A DNA stretch of 39,996 bases from DTQF01 sp038874185 (GCA_038874185.1 JAVZCX010000004.1:1-39996); one strand, 5' to 3'. Shown: positions 19,486 through 27,366, numbered from the stretch's first letter. Program-made: numbers and translations. Notes: a model not told the origin generated them from the letters alone.

Positions 19486-19592
19486 TAGCGGGGAGTGGAT
19501 TTGAACCACCGGTTTCTGGGTTATGAGCTTCGCCTTCTGCAAGCATTACACTTGCAAAATCCAGCGGGTACTCCAGGCTACCCTACCCCGCT
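19486..19592 (-). tRNA. Initiator tRNA-Met (CAT) with 32-nt intron at 30/31
   Basis: The mature body matches the archaeal initiator: acceptor AGCGGGG/CCCCGCT with the A1-T72 pair, discriminator A, anticodon loop CTCATAA. The anticodon stem is split after position 30; removing 19529-19560 gives CTGGG-CTCATAA-CCCAG. The junction is a canonical bulge-helix-bulge: exon CGCT pairs with intron GGCG (one U-G), bulges are GG|A and AA|G, and a 9-bp intron stem (TTTTGCAAG with CTTGCAGAA) follows. Its position in the anticodon stem is non-canonical; the usual site is 37/38. Confidence 0.94.
19529..19560 (-). other. Intron of initiator tRNA-Met
   Basis: 32 nt between tRNA positions 30 and 31. Neighbouring bases are not repeated across the junction, so the splice points are unambiguous. 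It forms a 9-bp stem with a short loop and perfect 3-4-3 bulge-helix-bulge geometry. Confidence 0.88.
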
Positions 19593-19614
19593 TTTCTCTT
19601 AAAAAATAATATGT

Positions 19615-19626
19615 ATTATATATGAT
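19615..19626 (-). promoter_or_regulatory. TATA box of initiator tRNA-Met
   Basis: ATCATATATAAT on the minus strand lies 23-34 bases before the tRNA 5' end. A separate TTTAAATA at 19633-19640 is correctly placed for the plus-strand gene at 19665. Confidence 0.45.
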
Positions 19627-19664
19627 AAAAGAATTTAAATACCTTTTATTGTTTCATTAATTCA

Positions 19665-20426
19665 ATGAAATTTTTAGTGAAAAATAAAAAAGGAGTGTTT
19701 TCATTTCTTTACCTTTTCGCCATATTTACCTATCTTCTGTCTGTTCTTTCCATTTATCTTATGATTTATGAAAGAACTTCCTATCTGGAAAATAAAATCT
19801 TTATTTTAGAAGAAAGAGCAGGCAGAGAGCTTGAATTAAAGCATGCGGTAAAAAGAGTAATAATCTATTCAGAACAGATAAGAATAATGGAAAGTTTTCT
19901 TAAAACTCTATTTCCAGAATATTCACTTGTCTTTGATTCTTCTTATTCTTTATATGGTGTAAATAGACTTAATGATCTGACAAGTGATGGAAGCCATTCA
20001 TATTATCATTGGAGAGGTTATGCATTGAAGTTCTGGTGTGGATTTCCTTCAGAAAATGAAATAGTTGATATGATCACAATAAAAGGGAGAAAACCTGAAT
20101 ATTTCGGCTCAAATCAGATCTATCAAAGATTAAACGTATTCAATGTAGACGATACAGTCATTATTGGAAACGAAGTAAAAAATATATGCAGTCTTTTCCT
20201 TTCAACTTCAATCAACCAATCCACTACAATAACAAAACCAGCTAAAAAAATAATGCAAGGAATTTCAGAAGATATATTAGAAAACACAATATATGATCTA
20301 ATCAATGTAAAATATGGAGTAATGGCTTATGACAGTAAAGAAAACATTTCGTCTGCAATCATAATTCCAGAATCAACAGAAATAGTTTGGGATGATTATT
20401 TAGGTTTGCAAAAAGTGGTTAGATGA
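19665..20426 (+). CDS. Pilin-like membrane-anchored protein 1
   Basis: 253 aa. A basic start (KNKKG) is followed by one long hydrophobic segment (about 11-34, VFSFLYLFAIFTYLLSVLSI) and a soluble extracytoplasmic domain with a few Cys. This is the class III/type IV pilin layout, although no acidic residue stands at mature position +5, so cleavage by the prepilin peptidase is uncertain. It is the first of four plus-strand genes with the same plan and is joined to the next by a 4-bp ATGA overlap. TATA TTTAAATA lies about 25 bases before the ATG. It could be the large or tip subunit of a pilus-like filament. The soluble domain is not recognised. Confidence 0.7.
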   Translation: MKFLVKNKKGVFSFLYLFAIFTYLLSVLSIYLMIYERTSYLENKIFILEERAGRELELKHAVKRVIIYSEQIRIMESFLKTLFPEYSLVFDSSYSLYGVNRLNDLTSDGSHSYYHWRGYALKFWCGFPSENEIVDMITIKGRKPEYFGSNQIYQRLNVFNVDDTVIIGNEVKNICSLFLSTSINQSTTITKPAKKIMQGISEDILENTIYDLINVKYGVMAYDSKENISSAIIIPESTEIVWDDYLGLQKVVR

Positions 20427-20758
20427 AAGGTCAATTATCGATGGAATTTATTTTCATAATGGCAGTCTATATTCTTTTCATATTTATTCTAGTTTCTTCT
20501 CTAGATTACTCTAGATTCTTAGAGAAGGCAGGGTGGCAGGAATTTTCCCTCAAGGTAAATTCTCTTCAATTAATAGAATCAGAAAGACTCATAAACAACC
20601 GCTTTACAGATATGAAGATATTCATAGAAGGATGTTCCATATCAGAAGGAGGCAACAAGACAATAATATGCAAGAAGGAAAATATGACACAGATATCTAA
20701 AATACCTTTAATGGAAACAGGTGTAGGACTTCTTACAATTTATAAGCCGTTATCATAG
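20423..20758 (+). CDS. Class III signal peptide prepilin
   Basis: 111 aa. The N-terminus is a textbook archaeal class III prepilin signal: MKG followed by QLSMEF, with cleavage expected after Gly3 and Glu at mature position +5, then a 20-residue hydrophobic helix. The C-terminal domain is small, with two Cys (GCS and IICKK) that might pair. The prepilin peptidase needed for processing (PibD/FlaK type) is not in the window. It is translationally coupled to the gene before it. Confidence 0.82.
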   Translation: MKGQLSMEFIFIMAVYILFIFILVSSLDYSRFLEKAGWQEFSLKVNSLQLIESERLINNRFTDMKIFIEGCSISEGGNKTIICKKENMTQISKIPLMETGVGLLTIYKPLS

Positions 20759-20780
20759 TTTGATACATAGGAGTGATCAG

Positions 20781-21266
20781 ATGATAAGAAGAATAGAAAT
20801 GAAAAACTGCAGAAAAGGACTATTCAGTGTAGATGCATCATTCGCAGTTATAATAATTCTGACGATGTCATTAATATTTTATATGTTTATTCAGTCAATT
20901 TCTTCTTCTTTACATAATCTTGAGTCAAGGCAGAAAACTGTTTCATTAATAGTTTTTTCAAATGAGATTGTCAGAAAGGAAGGAGCATACAAATCAAACA
21001 CAGAAACTATATCAAATGTAATTTCAATTTCAGATTTGGATTCTTTTGCAAGCAAATTAACTTCATTAAACACTAGTGAGTATGGATTTAAGTATATAGC
21101 ATGGAGGCTGTCAAGTAAAGATGGAAGCGTATTAAGGAATTTTACTAAACAATTCAAGGCAGCAGATAAAGAGGATGAGATGTTTTGTATTAACCGGCTT
21201 GTATTGATAAATGATTTTAATTGGCATAAATACGAAGAAGGAATGCTTAGAGTTTGTATAAAATAG
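20781..21266 (+). CDS. Pilin-like membrane-anchored protein 2
   Basis: 161 aa from the ATG at 20781, preceded by GGAGTGA at 20770-20776; an in-frame upstream start is less likely. RKG followed by LFSVD puts Asp at mature +5, then a hydrophobic helix (ASFAVIIILTMSLIFYMF) and a soluble domain. It starts 22 bp after the previous prepilin gene. Probably a minor pilin of the same filament. Confidence 0.74.
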   Translation: MIRRIEMKNCRKGLFSVDASFAVIIILTMSLIFYMFIQSISSSLHNLESRQKTVSLIVFSNEIVRKEGAYKSNTETISNVISISDLDSFASKLTSLNTSEYGFKYIAWRLSSKDGSVLRNFTKQFKAADKEDEMFCINRLVLINDFNWHKYEEGMLRVCIK

Positions 21267-21309
21267 TTTAGTATATTGTTTAAACAAGATTAAGGATGCA
21301 AGTGATGGT

Positions 21310-21735
21310 ATGTGGAAAAAAGGAGTGGTATTTACATTAGAGGCTTTGATCACATTTACATTTTTCTTAATCTCAATTGCATCTCTTTATCTACTAATAC
21401 AACAAAAACAAAACACAGTCCCATTGTATGAAACAGTAATACTGAATGATGTCTATCAAGTTTTAGAGCTAAAGTACCATACAGACTTATCTTCATTTGC
21501 AAGAACAGGACAGATATCAAATGAACTCAGAGATTATCTTAATTATGTGAAAGAATCTACAGGCCACATTATATTTCTAAAATTTGGAAATTTTTTCTAC
21601 TCAAGCAATAATTCGATCTCTTGCACTCCTTTAATTACTCAAAAAAGGCTTCTTGTTTATTTTGATCTAGAATTAGGAATAACAGATACGAGAGTAAACT
21701 ATTTCCATGAATTAACAATAGGCTTATGCAGCTAA
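21310..21735 (+). CDS. Pilin-like membrane-anchored protein 3
   Basis: 141 aa. KKG followed by VVFTLEAL and a hydrophobic stretch (ITFTFFLISIASLYLLI) again follows the prepilin plan, with Glu near mature +5/+6. The soluble part is short. Fourth gene of the cluster, 43 bp after the third. Just downstream is a 21-bp tandem repeat. Probably a minor pilin; the family of the soluble part is not recognised. Confidence 0.72.
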   Translation: MWKKGVVFTLEALITFTFFLISIASLYLLIQQKQNTVPLYETVILNDVYQVLELKYHTDLSSFARTGQISNELRDYLNYVKESTGHIIFLKFGNFFYSSNNSISCTPLITQKRLLVYFDLELGITDTRVNYFHELTIGLCS

Positions 21736-21759
21736 AATTAGATTCAAATTTGAATTCAC

Positions 21760-21801
21760 TAATTTGAATGCACTTCTGAATAATTTGAATGCACTTCTGA
21801 A
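21760..21801. repeat. 21-bp tandem repeat, two copies
   Basis: TAATTTGAATGCACTTCTGA plus one A is present twice without spacer (21760-21780 and 21781-21801), between the convergent genes ending at 21735 and 21806. A related AATTTGAATTCACT stands just before it, perhaps a decayed third unit. Confidence 0.9.
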
Positions 21802-21805
21802 TGTA

Positions 21806-22063
21806 TTATCTCTTTTTCTTCTGCTTTTTTTCAGCAACGTTCTGTTTAGCCAAGTTTTTCTTTTCCTGGAGAACAATTGTCGTTGCGAAACCGCTTGCAA
21901 CCGCAGAAGCGCTTACCAAAGCAGTGCTTACTTCTGGTGAGAAGAAAGCGCCAAGAGTCAGCATGCCAAGTCCTGCAACAGTTCCTCCGATTACTCCTTC
22001 CAGTATTACAGGAACTGATTCCTCGGGCTTAAGCTCTTTTGGAAACAATATTTCCTTTACCAT
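21806..22063 (-). CDS. Small membrane protein with basic tail
   Basis: About 85 aa from the inner ATG at 22063; an ATG three codons upstream is possible. It has two hydrophobic, Gly/Ala-rich segments (about 19-40 and 45-65) and a Lys-rich C-terminal tail (EKKNLAKQNV followed by KKQKKKR) that should face the cytosol. TATA-like TAATATAAAT directly upstream suggests a leaderless transcript. I do not recognise the family. Confidence 0.6.
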   Translation of the reverse strand: MVKEILFPKELKPEESVPVILEGVIGGTVAGLGMLTLGAFFSPEVSTALVSASAVASGFATTIVLQEKKNLAKQNVAEKKQKKKR

Positions 22064-22186
22064 AAATATCATTTATATTATATTATTTTAATACTTTCTA
22101 TCGTTTTTATCTTCATAATATCTTTATGATCTACTTATTATGTTCCATTCTTAACAATCATATTATATCATACATTTGCCATATTG

Positions 22187-22693
22187 TTATTTTATACCGT
22201 TATCTTTTCTAGGTATGTAAAATCTTCCACTTATAAGATTGCATTTCCCTTCATAAAATAATTTTGCAGTTATGGCAGCAATCTTTGCATCCTCCACGTG
22301 CCTTCTCAGCTTATTATTTTCTCTCTGTATTCCAAGTATCTTTGCAGAGACAGAAGGACAAACCTCTATCACAGTGAACGCATCCAACATCTTATCTATT
22401 TCTATTCCTCTTTTCGCAAGCAGCTTCATGGAATCAAAGAATGGGAATACGTTATACCCTTCTTTTCTAAGAGCTCTTTCTTCTTCTCTCATGTTGCCAT
22501 CGATAGGAAAAGAAAGAGGTGCATCTATTGCAATCACTCTTGGTTTTATTCTCAAAACAGATCTGGTAATATCTTTATTATAGAACATTATAGCCTCTTC
22601 TATAACTCTTCCTTTAAGATCAATGAAAGCTATTCCAGTTGGATTTTTTTCTTTAGCAGCCAAATCAATTCCGCAAAAGACAAGATTTTTCAT
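22187..22693 (-). CDS. DUF429 family protein (RNase H-like fold)
   Basis: 168 aa. Landmarks of the DUF429/COG2410 family are visible: CGIDLAAKEKNPTGIAFID at the N-terminus, VIAIDAPLSFP in the middle, EVCPSVSAKILGI and DAKIAAITA later. The conserved Asp residues of the first two motifs fit a metal site of an RNase H-like fold; nuclease activity is a prediction for the family, not proven. The ATG at 22693 was chosen over an in-frame TTG five codons upstream because a TATAAATAA box ends about 20 bases upstream, as expected for a leaderless mRNA. Confidence 0.82.
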   Translation of the reverse strand: MKNLVFCGIDLAAKEKNPTGIAFIDLKGRVIEEAIMFYNKDITRSVLRIKPRVIAIDAPLSFPIDGNMREEERALRKEGYNVFPFFDSMKLLAKRGIEIDKMLDAFTVIEVCPSVSAKILGIQRENNKLRRHVEDAKIAAITAKLFYEGKCNLISGRFYIPRKDNGIK

Positions 22694-22786
22694 ATATTTT
22701 TTAAACAAGCATTATTTATATTCTTTATGATTATGGCAACTGTCTAGATTATTATAACCGTCTAATTCCGTTCTAAGCACGTATAT

Positions 22787-22796
22787 TTTATATATC
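22787..22796 (+). promoter_or_regulatory. TATA box of CAT-anticodon tRNA
   Basis: TTTATATATC is centred about 31 bases before the tRNA 5' end. A second AT-rich stretch at 22804-22812 is too close to be the main box. Confidence 0.45.
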
Positions 22797-22851
22797 TTTT
22801 TTCATTATATATCTTAGAGTGTGCCAGAGTAGCTCAGTGGTAGAGCGCCAG

Positions 22852-22881
22852 CGAACTTGATTCCTTATCCAGTTCGGCGAC
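22852..22881 (+). other. Intron 1 of CAT tRNA (30/31)
   Basis: 30 nt, starting CGAACT and ending GGCGAC. The central helix CGCC:GGCG and both 3-nt bulges are exact. Confidence 0.85.
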
Positions 22882-22888
22882 ACTCATA

Positions 22889-22922
22889 AGTCAGATTTCT
22901 ACTCAAGATCTTAGACTAAGAA
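22889..22922 (+). other. Intron 2 of CAT tRNA (37/38)
   Basis: 34 nt. Adjacent A residues allow a shift of one or two bases without changing the product. The intron stem is GTC-AGAT with ATCT-TA-GAC. A rival 9-bp pairing CAGATTTCT/AGAAATCTG would trap the 3' exon and may need to be resolved before splicing. Confidence 0.75.
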
Positions 22923-22993
22923 ATCTGGAGGTCGAGGGTTCAATCCCCTCCTCTGGCACTTAAGGAAATTACATTTATTTTATCTGTGATTAA

Positions 22994-24133
22994 ATGTTAA
23001 GCGATCCGGTTTCTTTGGCATTATTTTTCTATCAAAATTCCATTCTAGATCTAATAAGTATTGCGATAGATAAGGCCGGAGTTCCATTTACAATTGGTTT
23101 GTTAGCTCTTATTTATATTTTCATAAAATTCAATACTCTCAAAAGATTAGAAAAAAGCACTGGCATGGATATAAGGAAATTTGAACATGATTTTTCTCTA
23201 TTAAAGAAAAGAGTGTTCTTTACTTTTGTTGCACTTCTTTTAACAATTGCTTCAGTTCAATTCATAAAATTAGTATACCCCCAGGATAGGCCTTGCACGC
23301 AAGATCTTGGAATAAATAAGATAGAATGTCCTGCTTCTTCATCTTTTCCAAGCACCCACACTGCATCAGCAGCTGTTTTAGTTCCATTCTCTCTTGGCAC
23401 TTTTCTATTCGCACCATCATTGTTGTTTTATTTAATTGTTGCTTTCTCAAGAATCTATTTAGGAGTGCATTATCTGATAGATGTTCTTGTGGCTTCTGCG
23501 TTCGGTTTTGCATGGTATTTCTTATCTGAAAATCTTCTTGAAAAAGATACTGGAAAAAGAATAGCATCTAAGGCAAGCAACGTGTTCCGAGGATTCCTTC
23601 ACTTATTTTTCGGGCTTTTTATAATGTTTATCCTTACTTTAAGCAGCATCTATTCTCTTTATCCAATCCAAATCTCGCTTCTTGTACTTTTGTTTATTTT
23701 ACTATTCATTTTCTATCTTATCAACCGTACACATTCTCAAAGTTCAGACATTCTAAATCAAATACTGGATTTTGTGAGCACGAGAGATAGATTTCATGGC
23801 GAGGGCGCCATATGGTTTATTCTTGGGGCTATGCTTCTAATAGGATTCACACAGGATGTTGGCAAATCAATAGCAGGAGTATATATTGTGACAGTAGGGG
23901 ATGTTGCCTCAGCAGCATTCTCATCCAAACCGGGAAAGAAATCATTGTTTAAGAACAAGAATTTAATTTCATATCTTGCTTTTGTTGTAGCAAGCATTCC
24001 ATCCATTTTAATTCTTGGAATAGGGATATTTCCAATCATCCTTCTGGCAGCATTAATAGAGTCTTTAGATTTAAAGATCAATGACAACTTCATTCTTTTT
24101 GTTTTTCTTACTTTAAGCTTTATGTTCTTATAA
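22994..24133 (+). CDS. PAP2 phosphatase-dolichol kinase-like fusion
   Basis: 379 aa polytopic protein. Residues ~25-175 are a PAP2 lipid phosphatase with all three motifs: K92-x6-R99-P100 (KLVYPQDRP), P119-S-T-H122 (SFPSTHT), and S152-R153-x5-H159-x3-D163 (SRIYLGVHYLIDV). PAP2 enzymes in this context dephosphorylate polyprenyl diphosphate carriers. Residues ~190-379 have six or so membrane segments and resemble the SEC59/phytol kinase family of CTP-dependent polyprenol kinases (RDRFHGEGAIWFI, then VGDVASAAFSSKPGKKS). Joining both would let one protein recycle dolichyl diphosphate and make dolichyl phosphate de novo, supplying the AglB pathway. The second-half assignment is less certain than the first. 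Confidence 0.8.
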   Translation: MLSDPVSLALFFYQNSILDLISIAIDKAGVPFTIGLLALIYIFIKFNTLKRLEKSTGMDIRKFEHDFSLLKKRVFFTFVALLLTIASVQFIKLVYPQDRPCTQDLGINKIECPASSSFPSTHTASAAVLVPFSLGTFLFAPSLLFYLIVAFSRIYLGVHYLIDVLVASAFGFAWYFLSENLLEKDTGKRIASKASNVFRGFLHLFFGLFIMFILTLSSIYSLYPIQISLLVLLFILLFIFYLINRTHSQSSDILNQILDFVSTRDRFHGEGAIWFILGAMLLIGFTQDVGKSIAGVYIVTVGDVASAAFSSKPGKKSLFKNKNLISYLAFVVASIPSILILGIGIFPIILLAALIESLDLKINDNFILFVFLTLSFMFL

Positions 24134-24176
24134 CTCTTATCTGTTTTGCATGTAAAAGAATGCTACAGAATAGTTG

Positions 24177-25988
24177 TTAAGCAAGTAAAGCATCAAGATT
24201 TTCAACCGCCTTCTTTACTTCAGATATTACAAATCCAAGGGTTTCTCCTTTCTTCAAGAGGCATACTAATATAACGTTTCTTCCGTTATAAATTAATGAA
24301 TCTCCTTCTGATCCCTTCAATAAAATGTATCTGCTTTGCCCTTTGTCAAATTCAAAGGAAGCCATGTCACTATTTGCTATTGCCTTTGCAGCTATAGCAG
24401 ATATAAGATTGGAATCAACTTCTTTAGGCATCATTGAAGCAACAAGAAGTCCATCTTTCCTTACTGCTGCCACCCCATCAACCTTTCCTCCGCTTACAAT
24501 GCTATTTAGAACCTGCATTACTTCATTCTTGTCTATTACAACTGTTTTTATCCTTTTCAATGCTCCCTCTTCGATTGTAAGCGATTCACCAATATGCTCA
24601 GACATGTATCGGGTCAAAGCCCATTTTCTCCATCTTGAAGGTATGTCTGCCAGCATGCTTAATTCGATCTTATCGTTTGTTTTCAGCAGTTCATCTATTT
24701 GATTTCTCCATTTTGGCCAGTTCTCTAAAATTTCTCCTTTACTTGTTAAACCATCAATTGCAGCTTGAATGTCAATTATTGACTTATTTATCTGGGAAAG
24801 GTATTGTTCAGCATTTTCTGGCGTTAGCTCAAGCATGTATCTCTCCATCTTCTTTCTTTCAACCTGCACAAGTATCTCTTCATTTTCAGTATCTATTTTG
24901 TTTTCAGCAGCACTCATTATCTTATCTTCAAGCTTATCTATCCATGCGCTTGCTTCCTTTATCTTTTCCTTTGCCATTTCCATAGGGGTCATGTAATATC
25001 TTTCTCCAAACAGCATACCTTTTATTATATCTAATAATGAATAGTAGAGAGAGATTATTCCTATTGATATTGCAAATGCACCTAATAGTTTAGGAACATT
25101 TGATCCTAGCCTGACAAGAGTTTCCATATCTGCGCTGCCTGGAACTTCTTTGGTGAATATGATTATTACAATTCCAATGACAATACAAGCTATTCCAGTA
25201 GCAATCCAAATTAAGTTGTCCTTTCTTCCATGGCCGATGAAATTATATACCTCTGTCATCAATGGCGTTTTCTTTACCATGCTAACTACATATGCACCTA
25301 ATAAGGCAAGTATCTCTAGATATATTAACACGATTATAAACAGCAGTGTTCCATATATTGCAGAGGCAATATAGAAATCAAGATTTGCCTTTAGCACATT
25401 ATATATCCCATCTGCTATTTTAGATATACTTACAAAGAACGGGACATTCTTAGGATCTATTACGCTTACCTCTAAATATGCAGACTGCGCATATTTTTCA
25501 ACCCATGCCTTGTTTATCTCTTGAAATACAGTTGTCTTATAATAAATTGTTTTGCCTACATCCTCGCTTCCAGAGAATGTAAATTTCCAGCTCACAGCGA
25601 TCGGAGGTTCAGATCTAAGAAGTTCGCTGTATTTTGGACTGAATTCTAGTTTATCTAAGCTTAATGCCAAAGAAGAAGGAATTGTTTCCCTAAGGGTTAT
25701 GTCAGTTATTTTATCTGTAGCCTTTGAAATGAGCGTTATCTTTACAGTTACTTCATTCCCAAGGTTCTTCTGAACCATTATTTCTCTTGTCATTGTTATT
25801 GACTGGATCTCTTTCGGCGTGAATACATATATTATTTCGTCCGGGATTCCATCATTATTTAGATCTACACTTCTTTCACTTTGGATCGTTTCTTTCTCAG
25901 AAGGATAGATGTTTTTCTGCAGGCAGCCAGACATGAAAATAAATGAGAACAAAACAATCAATAATAATCCAAATTTTAGTCTTTTCAT
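24177..25988 (-). CDS. Lipoprotein-like membrane protein with C-terminal Roadblock/LC7 domain
   Basis: 603 aa. Order of parts: signal peptide with lipobox-like MSGC (Cys22); an EF-hand-like calcium loop D-x-N-x-D-G-x-x-D at 42-50; an extracytoplasmic beta-rich domain to about 200; three membrane segments (about 210-240, 262-285, 300-325); a cytosolic helical coiled-coil region (about 340-480); and a Roadblock/LC7 domain (about 500-603; KDGLLVASMMP, then SRYILLKGSEGDSLIYNGRN). Roadblock proteins commonly partner small Ras-like GTPases such as MglA. It may pass an outside signal to a cytosolic GTPase; this is inference. Whether Cys22 is lipidated or merely sits at a cleavage site is open. No GTPase is in the window. 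Confidence 0.75.
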   Translation of the reverse strand: MKRLKFGLLLIVLFSFIFMSGCLQKNIYPSEKETIQSERSVDLNNDGIPDEIIYVFTPKEIQSITMTREIMVQKNLGNEVTVKITLISKATDKITDITLRETIPSSLALSLDKLEFSPKYSELLRSEPPIAVSWKFTFSGSEDVGKTIYYKTTVFQEINKAWVEKYAQSAYLEVSVIDPKNVPFFVSISKIADGIYNVLKANLDFYIASAIYGTLLFIIVLIYLEILALLGAYVVSMVKKTPLMTEVYNFIGHGRKDNLIWIATGIACIVIGIVIIIFTKEVPGSADMETLVRLGSNVPKLLGAFAISIGIISLYYSLLDIIKGMLFGERYYMTPMEMAKEKIKEASAWIDKLEDKIMSAAENKIDTENEEILVQVERKKMERYMLELTPENAEQYLSQINKSIIDIQAAIDGLTSKGEILENWPKWRNQIDELLKTNDKIELSMLADIPSRWRKWALTRYMSEHIGESLTIEEGALKRIKTVVIDKNEVMQVLNSIVSGGKVDGVAAVRKDGLLVASMMPKEVDSNLISAIAAKAIANSDMASFEFDKGQSRYILLKGSEGDSLIYNGRNVILVCLLKKGETLGFVISEVKKAVENLDALLA

Positions 25989-26094
25989 CAGCTCACTGAC
26001 AGATTATCTATATTAATAAGTAATCTATTCTAAGGAATGTATTTAAATTTAATTATAGAGAACTATATGTTGCTTTTAGATGCTAGTTGATTTT

Positions 26095-27366
26095 ATGATT
26101 GTAAACGCAGATCTTCATCTTCATGGAAAATATTCAGGCGCAGTATCCAATGACATGCTGCCTGCAAAGATAGGAGAGCAGGCAAAATTAAAAGGGCTTC
26201 ACTTAGTTGGAACGGCAGACATACTTAATATGAAATGGATAGATGAAATTAAAAGGAGCCTTTCAGAAGAAAACGGAACATTCATACACTCTTCAGGAAC
26301 AAGATTCATACTTCAAACAGAAATAGAAGATGCCAATCGAGTTCATCATATATTACTGTTCCCTTCAATGAGCAAGGTTATGGAAGTGAGAGAACGCTTA
26401 TCTAAGTATACCAAAGACTTAGATACGGAAGGAAGGCCAAAGGTTCATCTGAACGGAGAAGAGATCGCAGAAATCGCAATAGAAGCAGAAGCCTTGATAG
26501 GGCCTTCTCATGCATTCACTCCATGGACTTCTCTTTATAAGGAATATGATTCGTTCAAGGACTGTTATGGTAAGTATTCAGACAAAATCTATTTCCTTGA
26601 ATTGGGTTTATCTGCAGATACAGATATGGCAGACAGGATAGAGGAAATAAAAGACATAACATTCTTAAGTAACAGCGATGCACATAGCCCATGGCCTAAT
26701 AAGATGGGAAGAGAATTCACTTCATTTGAGATGCAGGAAATATCATTTGAAGAATTGAAGCTGGCTATAATGAGAAAGAAAGGAAGGAGACCGGTTCTTA
26801 ATGTAAAATTCGATCCAAGAGAAGGAAAATATCATAGGACAAGATGCATGAATTGTCTGGTATTCTATTCTCTTAAAGATGCAGAATCTTTCAAATGGAG
26901 ATGCCCAGTATGCCGTAAGCCTATAAAGAAAGGAGTGGCAGAAAGAATAGAGGAATTGGCAAATGGGAGAGAAATCATTCACCCAGAGCATAGACCAAAA
27001 TGTATTCATATCATTCCGTTATCAGAAATAATTGCTATAGCACACAATGTAAAGAGTCCTTATTCTCAAAAAGTACAGGAAATATGGCGTAAGTATATTG
27101 AAAGCTTTGGAACTGAAATAGACATCTTGATTAAAGCAGAAATAAACGATTTGGAAAGGATAGATAAAAAAGTTTCAGAATTAATTTCTTCTTTTAGAGA
27201 CAATAGATTCAAATACATACCTGGAGGAGCAGGCCAATATGGAATTCCAGTTCCACCTGGAAAGAAAGCATCTTATAAAGTGTGGAAGGGAAACAAGGTA
27301 GTTGAAGTGGATGTCAATGATGAGGAAACATTTTCATCGCAACCTTCAATAACTGATTTTATGTAG
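26095..27366 (+). CDS. Endonuclease Q (PHP-domain DNA repair nuclease)
   Basis: 423 aa from ATG 26095; GTTGATTTT precedes it in the pattern seen at other starts here, and the length matches characterised EndoQ enzymes. The N-terminal PHP domain begins NADLHLHGKYSG and continues with LIGPSHAFTPWTS and LSNSDAHSPW, the usual His/Asp metal ligands. A zinc ribbon follows: C-M-N-C, then 17 residues to C-P-V-C. The C-terminus reads QPSITDFM, a good PCNA-interacting box (Q-x-x-I-x-x-F). EndoQ nicks DNA 5' of deaminated bases and abasic sites. The gene is transcribed alone. Confidence 0.88.
   Translation: MIVNADLHLHGKYSGAVSNDMLPAKIGEQAKLKGLHLVGTADILNMKWIDEIKRSLSEENGTFIHSSGTRFILQTEIEDANRVHHILLFPSMSKVMEVRERLSKYTKDLDTEGRPKVHLNGEEIAEIAIEAEALIGPSHAFTPWTSLYKEYDSFKDCYGKYSDKIYFLELGLSADTDMADRIEEIKDITFLSNSDAHSPWPNKMGREFTSFEMQEISFEELKLAIMRKKGRRPVLNVKFDPREGKYHRTRCMNCLVFYSLKDAESFKWRCPVCRKPIKKGVAERIEELANGREIIHPEHRPKCIHIIPLSEIIAIAHNVKSPYSQKVQEIWRKYIESFGTEIDILIKAEINDLERIDKKVSELISSFRDNRFKYIPGGAGQYGIPVPPGKKASYKVWKGNKVVEVDVNDEETFSSQPSITDFM

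Larger units (their letters stand above)
22823..22958 (+). tRNA. tRNA with CAT anticodon (Met or Ile2), two introns
   Basis: 136 nt. Acceptor GCCAGAG/CTCTGGC, discriminator A; D stem GCTC/GAGC; T arm GAGGG-TTCAATC-CCCTC. Removing 22852-22881 and 22889-22922 gives a 72-nt tRNA with anticodon arm CCAGA-CTCATAA-TCTGG. Intron 1 sits at 30/31 with perfect bulge-helix-bulge: exon CGCC pairs with intron GGCG, bulges AG|C and AC|A, intron stem GAACT/AGTTC. Intron 2 is at the canonical 37/38 site: exon CTCA faces intron TAAG with one C-A mismatch, bulges TA|A and AA|A. The G1-C72 pair excludes the initiator type. CAT could be elongator Met or Ile decoded through agmatidine. Confidence 0.92.

Noticed and set aside
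21760..21801. CRISPR-like array
   Set aside because: Two abutting units without spacers and no cas genes; simple tandem duplication.
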